From NCBI RefSeq assembly GCF_040802235.1, contig NC_133156.1, forward strand, positions 28,043,343 through 28,107,342: 64,000 nucleotides of DNA. Reading direction: 5' to 3'. The notes below the pieces were generated by a model. That model worked only from the letters and a program-made list of their open reading frames with translations. It made no database searches and was not told where the DNA came from. Positions 1 to 64,000 of this stretch are shown piece after piece. How positions within the stretch are numbered: position 1 is the first letter of the stretch; every line of letters begins with the position of its first letter. The position numbers and the translations under genes are program-made. This DNA comes from Manis javanica. Taxonomy: Eukaryota > Chordata > Mammalia > Pholidota > Manidae.

Positions 1-1848
1 CTGGGGCAGAGCACAGGAGGAAGAGTGGTACAAGAAGACACCAGAGGCATGAAAGGAGAAAGTGGCAGATCCCACAGGGCCCAGTAGGCCAATGCAAGGA
101 CTTGGGCCTTTCCTCTTGAGAGAGATGGGGTGCTGACAGAAGGTTGAGCAAAGGAGTAACATGATTTGGCTTGGATATAACAAGATTTAACATGGCTTTC
201 TGGTGCTTTTTTTGAGGACTGTCTGTAAGGAGACAAAGGTGGAAGCAGGGAAATGATTTAGTCCAAGTAAGAGGTGATGGGGACTTAAGGTGGTGATGGT
301 GGAGGTGGTGGGAAGTGGTTGGAGTTAGGATGGATGGATGGATAAATAAATAGATGGCTAAGGGGAAGAGAGAGAAGCCTTGACCTAAAAGCTCACAGAT
401 TACTTGGAGATAGAAGATAGATATCTGAAGGGAGAACCAGAAGCATGAAGTAGAGCAGACATGGTGCCTAATTAATGTATAGTCTAGAAGGGCAACAGGA
501 GTCCAGAGACCGGGAGTGGTAGGTGGGGACTCCCTGGTTCACATGAATCTTTAAGGATGAAATGGATCTAAATAGAAGAGAAAACAAGGATAGGGGTCAT
601 GGTAGAGGAAAAGGCTTAAACACAACCTCCACAGTCAGAACACCTGTGGTGTGTTCGGGGGGGGGGGTGGGGGGATGTTAAGGAGACTCAGATGGATAGA
701 GCAGTGAGTGAGTGAGTGCGTGAGTAGGAAAAAGAGATGGGCACAGGGAGATTGAGTGAAGAGAGCCTTGAATGCCAAGCTGAATAGTGGAGCTGATAGG
801 GAACCGTAGGGGGCTTCTCAGCAGGTGTATCACAGGGTAAAAGAGTGAATTTTAGATTTCATAGAATTGATTTAGGAGAGGGGCCCTTAGAGACCATCTA
901 GTCCAGAAATTTTTGCAAAGTCTTGGGGGATTTGAGAAGGTAGTTCAGGGCTTCCATTAAAGTCACAGAAAGGCTGAGCAAATGAAGAGGGTTCCTGGGA
1001 CAACTCCTTTGCCTGAGATTCAACTAGAGCAGCTTGATTTTAATTCATGTAAGATTTAATTAGAAGAAACTAGTCAGGACTCTTTCAGGTAGAAGTAACA
1101 GAAATCAACTCAAACTAAACTAATTAAAAGAGAATTTTATTGGCCTCATAGCTAAAATCCCATGGATATGAGCTTCAGGTAGAGTTGATCTAAGTGTTCA
1201 GGTAATGCGGACAAGAACCTGTTGCTTCCCAATTCTCAGCTCTACATTTTTCTGTGGGACCCCTAGTGGCACCAGGCTTGGCAATCCCAGTGGAATGAGG
1301 GCTTCTTTTTTCCCAGAGTTCCAATAAAAATCATGGACATAAGTGTCATGGACTCACGAGCCTACCGCAAAACAGTCACTGGCCCAAAGGAGACATATTA
1401 CCCTGATTGGCTAGATCACATGACCACTTTAGAGCTGGATGTGAAAGCTTCACTGATTGAACTACTACCAGAAGAAGGAGAAATGGGTGAGGCCCTGTGA
1501 AAAAGCAGACTTTTTTTTACTGCTGTGAAAATTTTTTTTAAGATATGTTCCATCTCTTCATTATACAAAGAAGGAGGTATAGGCTCCAAGGAGGATATAA
1601 ATTTGTCCAGGTTCTCCCAGGGATTCAGTGAAGAGAAGAGCTTGGAGCTTTGTGTTTCTGCAGTGGGTGGTGGAAAGAGAGTGTCAGAGGGCACGTCTTG
1701 GGTTGGAGTGGGGTAACTGTGTGCCTGGCACATAGTAGGTTCTAAGGGATGGTACAGCTGAATGACTGGATTAATGGGTGGGTCACCAAATGAACAAATT
1801 AGGACATATTCCCCCTAATGCCAGCTCTCTGTGTGTTTTGTTTTCCAG
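1..1848 (+). other. CSF1R intron 6 (3' part)
   Basis: No coding exon is recognisable here. It holds GGT/GGAT-rich low-complexity DNA near 285-350, an interrupted G tract at 657-674, and diverged interspersed-repeat-like sequence at about 1075-1330 whose family I cannot name. It ends in the TTTTCCAG acceptor at 1841-1848. Confidence 0.7.
657..674 (+). repeat. Interrupted G tract
   Basis: Eleven G, then TGG and a further G run. It is low-complexity DNA within CSF1R intron 6. Confidence 0.85.
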
Positions 1849-18903
<17,055 letters not shown>

Positions 18904-19633
18904 GGAGGTGACAACTGTGAACCACTGCCTGCCCCCTCCTCCGAGCTTCCGCTCCTTTATGGAAGGGGCACCATGGGGAGAACAGACTCTACCCTCCATT
19001 GTTTCACTCAACAGCCTGGCCCAGGTCTACAACTCAGGAATGTGTAATCCATGGGAGGTCAGAGAGGACTGTTTCCAGAGCCTGGGCCATCACTGCCAGT
19101 CAGGGACTGAGGCTGAGGCTGAGCCCCTGCCCACTGTTCTCAATGCTATGCCAACCAGTAGAAGCCCCAGCTCACTCTTAACCTTCCCCACTCCCCTCGT
19201 GTCTGGTTTTGTGACTGGAAATGGGCTGGTTTTGTGACTACGAAGTTCCCTGGAGCTGCCCTAACATTGAGAAAACGAGGCTTCTTGGGCCTTAGGAAAA
19301 GAACACCCTTTCTAACCAAGTGAAGCACAAGACCAGACAAGTGCTCAGAGGCCACCCCGGCTCAAGCCCTTCTGAACAGGGTGGCTCCTTGTAAGAATCT
19401 AATTGTATCTCTTAGCCTCTGCCCTCTAGCCTTCTCTCCACAGTGCCACCCACCCTGGATCTGGTACTGCTATAATGAGCCAGGTGGAAGCTAAAAGTTC
19501 AGGGTGTCTGCCTAGCCCTTCATCATTCTGAGCTGGAAGATAGGGCACCCGTGTGGCTGGTCACACCAAGAAAGCAGCACACACTCCCCCAGGTTGCCTA
19601 ATTATAACTAACAGACTGTGGGATGTCTCTGTC

Positions 19634-19639
19634 ATTAAA
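19634..19639 (+). terminator. CSF1R: Proximal CSF1R poly(A) signal candidate (ATTAAA)
   Basis: The common one-base variant of AATAAA, about 730 nt after the stop. It fits the 3'UTR length I recall for the human gene. Confidence 0.5.
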
Positions 19640-19799
19640 CTAACATTAACACAGCCAGCTATGGTTCTCTGCGCCACACGAGGGCCTGTGGATGCCCTGG
19701 GACCTCCTTCCATCCCCCTTCACATCAAGTGACCAGCCCAGAACCTCAAGTTCAACGACACTGTGCCCTACACAATGAGCATAGAATTGACTCTTGCTT

Positions 19800-20753
19800 C
19801 ATCAAAACCAGATAATTTAATAAATTTTATTTTTGTTGGGGGAAGAGGGAGGGGAAAAAAGCCACCTACTCCACTCCTCTCAATAAATTAAGTAACACAT
19901 GGCCAATTCCTGGGCCCTAAGCAAACCTTGGGCACTCGAGCCAGTCCTGCTGTGTCATTATGGCCCAGTCTGCTTCCCCTTCACAGAAGGGAGTTTTTCC
20001 TACTGCTGCCAGGTTACGTCATGCCCCTGGGCCACATCCCCTCTGTGGGGAGGGTCCAGGGCCCAGAGAGGATGTAGAATGCAGCAGCAGTGGCCAGGGA
20101 AAGGAGGAAGGGGGTCCTCTTCCTCAAAGCTCAGGGCAGAGAAGCAGTCCTGGAAGAGAGCTGCAGCTATTTCTCCCTCCTCAGCTTTCCCCAGATGTGG
20201 GTGCAGGAAGAGCAGGAGGGAAATGCATTCCTCCTCTGAGACAACCAAGAGCCCAAAGGGACACCTAGAGTTAATGAGGCCCCTAAGGCCCTGAGTCAAA
20301 GGCAATAGGCTAAGAACTTGGGCGGCTATGGGGGTTGAGACATCCATCATTCTTCATGGGTGGGAAGAGACACCTCAGTGGCCTTCCCACCTAGTGCCAG
20401 CTCCACTGTAGCCTACCCTAGGACCTCAACACTCACCTGCAGCAGACCCCAGGGATACCACCAGCTACCAGTCTTCCCTCAGCCTCCCTTTCCCTTTGTT
20501 AAACACACATCCCCCACGTGCTTTCTCAGGGCTATTAAGAGTGTCCTGGTGTCTCTCCTGACCCGAGGAGGTTGAAAACCAAGGGCCCTGGGGCCCCTGT
20601 GCTCAGGAAATGGAAGCTCTTTGGTAAGTCCCAGCATCAGAGGCCTTCCCACCTCTACAGGCGAAGGCTCCCACCTGTCCCCTGGATGAATCCGCCCCAG
20701 GGAAGGGCCTCACTATGGCTTGAGACAGTGCAGTCCCTGTACAAGAGCCAGGT
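19800..20753 (-). other. HMGXB3: HMGXB3 3'UTR (distal form)
   Basis: This is the sequence between the HMGXB3 stop (20754) and the minus-strand AATAAA at 19831-19826. No other gene is visible in it. If the AATAAA that overlaps the stop is used instead, most of this segment is not part of the mature mRNA. Confidence 0.5.
19819..19831. terminator. Bidirectional poly(A) signal between CSF1R and HMGXB3
   Basis: AATAAATTTTATT reads AATAAA on + at 19819-19824. On - it reads AATAAA at 19831-19826. The two hexamers are separated by one base. Two genes converge here, so one short element may end both transcripts, which would overlap by a few tens of nucleotides. Confidence 0.6.
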
Positions 20754-61425
<40,672 letters not shown>

Positions 61426-62054
61426 CTGGGGATGAGGAAGCCAAGAAGGGGGAGACAAACAGATAAATGCAGTAAGACCATGAATATACATTTAGGAGTT
61501 CTTTCTGTTCTGTATTTTTGCACAAGGGACCAGAAAGACTCCACTCTCTTTACCTGAGACTTAGACAGGGTCAGCCACTGTCAACAGAAATACATCTTCA
61601 TTTGAATCACACTTTAGTCAATGTGGCTTACTTGCTCAATCACACAGGAGACAGATAAAGTGGATTAGACTCTGGAAAGGGCACTGATCTTGGCATCTGA
61701 AACTGAGCTGGAATACCAGTTGTGGCACAGTCCCGCCCAAATTCTTTCCCCTTTTTAGGCTTCCCTGCTCTATCTGTAAAATGAAGAGGCTGAATCTGGT
61801 ATTTATGAGTTCATCATCAGCTATGACACTTAGTAGGTTTCCAAAGTAGCAGAAGACTTAAAGCCAAGTTGGAAATCAAGGTAGCAAGCACAGCTTCTGA
61901 CATCACTGGTTTTCCCAGACTTACAAGAAGAGAATGAACAGATCAAAAAGCTAAGGTGTACATGGAAGGAATTATCTGACAAAAGGGCCTGAATGTATTT
62001 GTATATTTGGGGCAGGGGTATAATATAAATATTAACACTGACATAGGATCTCAA

Positions 62055-62215
62055 GGTTTAGAAAATACTTCCCTCACCTTAAAAAATAACACAAGTATTA
62101 GATACTATTATTATTCCCATTTGACAAATGAGGGAATTGAAGTTCAAGGAGGTACTTCTCCCAAACACAAAATTTGTAAGCAATAAAGGTGGGACTCCAG
62201 GCCAAGTCCTCTAAA
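62055..62215 (-). repeat. MIR SINE
   Basis: TATTATTCCCATTTGACAAA, then AATGAGGGAATTGAAGTTCA. Confidence 0.6.
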
Positions 62216-62954
62216 AGCAAGTAGACCAGGTACTAGAAGCACAACTCTGAATGGTTAATTGGCATCAAGAAAAGGTGCTTTTGCTTTATTTTTCCAATTT
62301 AAACTGAAATGACCCAATAAGGAAAAGAGAAAAAAGTTCAAATTGAACAGTTAAGTGAGAACTGAAATTAAATGGAGCAAAAAAATAATTTGAGAAGCAT
62401 CTTTTAAAAGGAACACCAAGTCAATTACAAAAGGATCCTTAAATCAAAAGAAGTCAATGAGACTACCGAGGGTACAAAAGAAGCACTCAGAGATGAAACA
62501 TGAAAGTAGACAGACTGAATCTTTTATGGAGCCTCTATTGGAGAGAGAATGGGGAAATGACATTTAAGTCACCCTCTGAAGCAGTCAGGTCAGGAGAACA
62601 AGACTAAATGGTGGCAAATGCATAGGATGGTCTGGACTTAATCAACAAATTCAAACAGAGAAATTAGGGCAGCCTGAACGACATTCACCCTACAACCTGG
62701 AAGGAGTAACACTGGAATCACAGATCTTGCCACTTAGCAGGAGACCTGATGGTCTGCTAAGGAGACAGCCTGCCATGAAAGTCCCTGACAGGCTCCCAAA
62801 ACATGCAGGCACGGGAGTTTCACTGTCGTATCAGGCAATCTGGGAGAAGTCAAACAGCACATGAAGCCTTACGCAGTCTTGGCATATTTCAGATGCTCAA
62901 TAAATGACACCTTTTCTTATGATACGGTCACTGGGCATTAAATCTACTAAAGAG

Positions 62955-63115
62955 TGATATTTATTGGCCAAGTCAGTATGTGCCAAGAACTCAGCTTTAA
63001 ATTATTTATGTTAAACATTCTGAGTATCTGCTATTATCCCCATTTTTCAAATGAGGAAACCAAACCTCAAAGGTTATTCTTCCAAGGTCATAGCTAGATA
63101 ATATCAGAGTTGATC
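62955..63115 (-). repeat. MIR SINE
   Basis: TATTATCCCCATTTTTCAAA, then TGAGGAAACCAAACCTCAAA. Confidence 0.65.
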
Positions 63116-64000
63116 AATGAATGGTTTGTGGAAGTGGTAGAGATGATGGCAAATATAAATTCACATAAGGACAAAGAAAAATCATTACAGATGACTTACT
63201 TAAAATTTTTTGAAGTCTTAATAAGGACCCACATTAGTGCCTAGTTTTAAAAACTGTATCACTCCAGGATTAGATAAAATTTTCCCGTAGCATGGGCAAA
63301 AAGATTGCTGCCTTTATAATGGGGAAATCAAAGGAAGAATATGTATGTACTTTTCCTAGACTCCACCTCCTTTACCCCCCAGGGATTGCTTCCCAGACTC
63401 ACAATTTATAAACAAATCATCTAGAGGACAGTGTACAGAGTGGCATATCCAAGACTATAGGTAACACAAAGCTCTTCCAGGAAGGGAAGCCAAGCCAATA
63501 AGGGCAGAATAATCTAAATGACAGTGGAAGATGAGCTCCACTTAGAGAAAATACAACCTGTTCTGCTACAACACAGCTGTTGCATTTCCGAAGAACCTTT
63601 GCTCTATATTATCAAAAGATAACTTAGAAAGAATTCTTTCAATTGAAGAGAGGAATTAAGGTTAAAAGGTTTCAGCCTGCACTAACAAGCTGAAATTTAT
63701 TATTTTTCCAGCAGGAGTTTCAGTTAAAAAACAAACCATGTTAATAGTTGCACAAACATTTTACTGTTGTGAACTAGAAATAACAAAATGCTGACAGAAA
63801 CAAACCTAAAAGCTTTCTTGATTATTCTTTGATCCAAGCACTCAAAGCCTTCATCATTTTTGGCTGTAGCCTTCAGTATTTTGCTTGTAGCACAGTTCAC
63901 AACCACTAGTGGTTAACAGAAGAACATGGCAATGGACAAAGCAGCTATCTACCTCTGAACACAGGAGCTAATTGCTGATTGTGTTACAACTCATAGCAAT

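Larger units (their letters stand above)
18904..19850 (+). other. CSF1R: CSF1R 3'UTR with three candidate polyadenylation signals
   Basis: After the TGA at 18901 there is about 0.95 kb before HMGXB3. Candidate signals on + are ATTAAA at 19634-19639, AATAAA at 19819-19824 and AATAAA at 19882-19887. A T/G-rich element (TTTTGTTGGGGG) follows the second, as expected just past a cleavage site. The first would give a 3'UTR near 750 nt and the second about 940 nt. The true end cannot be fixed without transcript data. Confidence 0.7.
61426..64000 (-). other. HMGXB3 intron upstream of first in-window exon
   Basis: I looked here for HMG-box codons on - and saw none. It carries reverse MIR relics (about 62055-62215 and 62955-63115). 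The rest is AT-rich and apparently single copy. Confidence 0.6.

Noticed and set aside
63724..63906. Minus-strand 60-codon frame that looks like an exon with AG and GT borders
   Set aside because: The phase at its donor does not fit the HMGXB3 exon at 60928-61425, and it does not match the HMG-box region expected upstream. The donor is weak.

Overview
The window is nuclear DNA from a placental mammal. It holds two convergent, intron-rich genes in the tail-to-tail order I recall for human 5q32. CSF1R lies on the + strand (coding exons 7-22 in human numbering, 1849-18903). HMGXB3 lies on the - strand (17 coding exons, 61425 down to 20754). Both were assembled exon by exon from GT/AG boundaries, consistent codon phase and protein families I recognise. 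All 33 coding exons join without a phase break: 2003 nt for CSF1R and 3567 nt for HMGXB3. The first six CSF1R exons and the HMG-box exons of HMGXB3 lie outside the window. The species is unresolved. I see no Alu, B1/B2, BovB or carnivore tRNA-Lys SINE. I do see old MIR, L2 and hAT relics plus a younger L1 family.

Layout. 1-18903: CSF1R immunoglobulin domains 4-5, transmembrane segment, split tyrosine kinase and C-tail. 18904 to about 19850: CSF1R 3'UTR. About 19800-20753: HMGXB3 3'UTR. The two genes probably share a 13-bp segment carrying AATAAA on both strands. 20754-61425: HMGXB3 exons, scattered in introns rich in retrotransposons. 61426-64000: HMGXB3 intron.

Mobile DNA. A nearly full-length but broken L1 (41685-47716) and three 5'-truncated relatives (22492, 26632, 54080) all sit on the + strand, antisense to HMGXB3. 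A nested pair of older L1s lies at 56.3-59.3 kb. The most unusual insertion is at 33827-35316. It is an endogenous-retrovirus fragment with the transmembrane part of env and a 3' LTR that stops at the polyadenylation point. It is followed by an A-rich tail and flanked by an 18-bp target duplication. This is the signature of a retroviral mRNA copied into the genome by L1 machinery, not of a normal provirus.

CSF1R is the macrophage/microglia CSF1/IL34 receptor. HMGXB3 is a poorly understood HMG-box protein, and its exons here show a repeated two-exon zinc-ribbon-like module. Nothing suggests the two genes act in one pathway. Their link is the shared transcription end. I found no CRISPR array, tRNA, rRNA or bacterial-type system.
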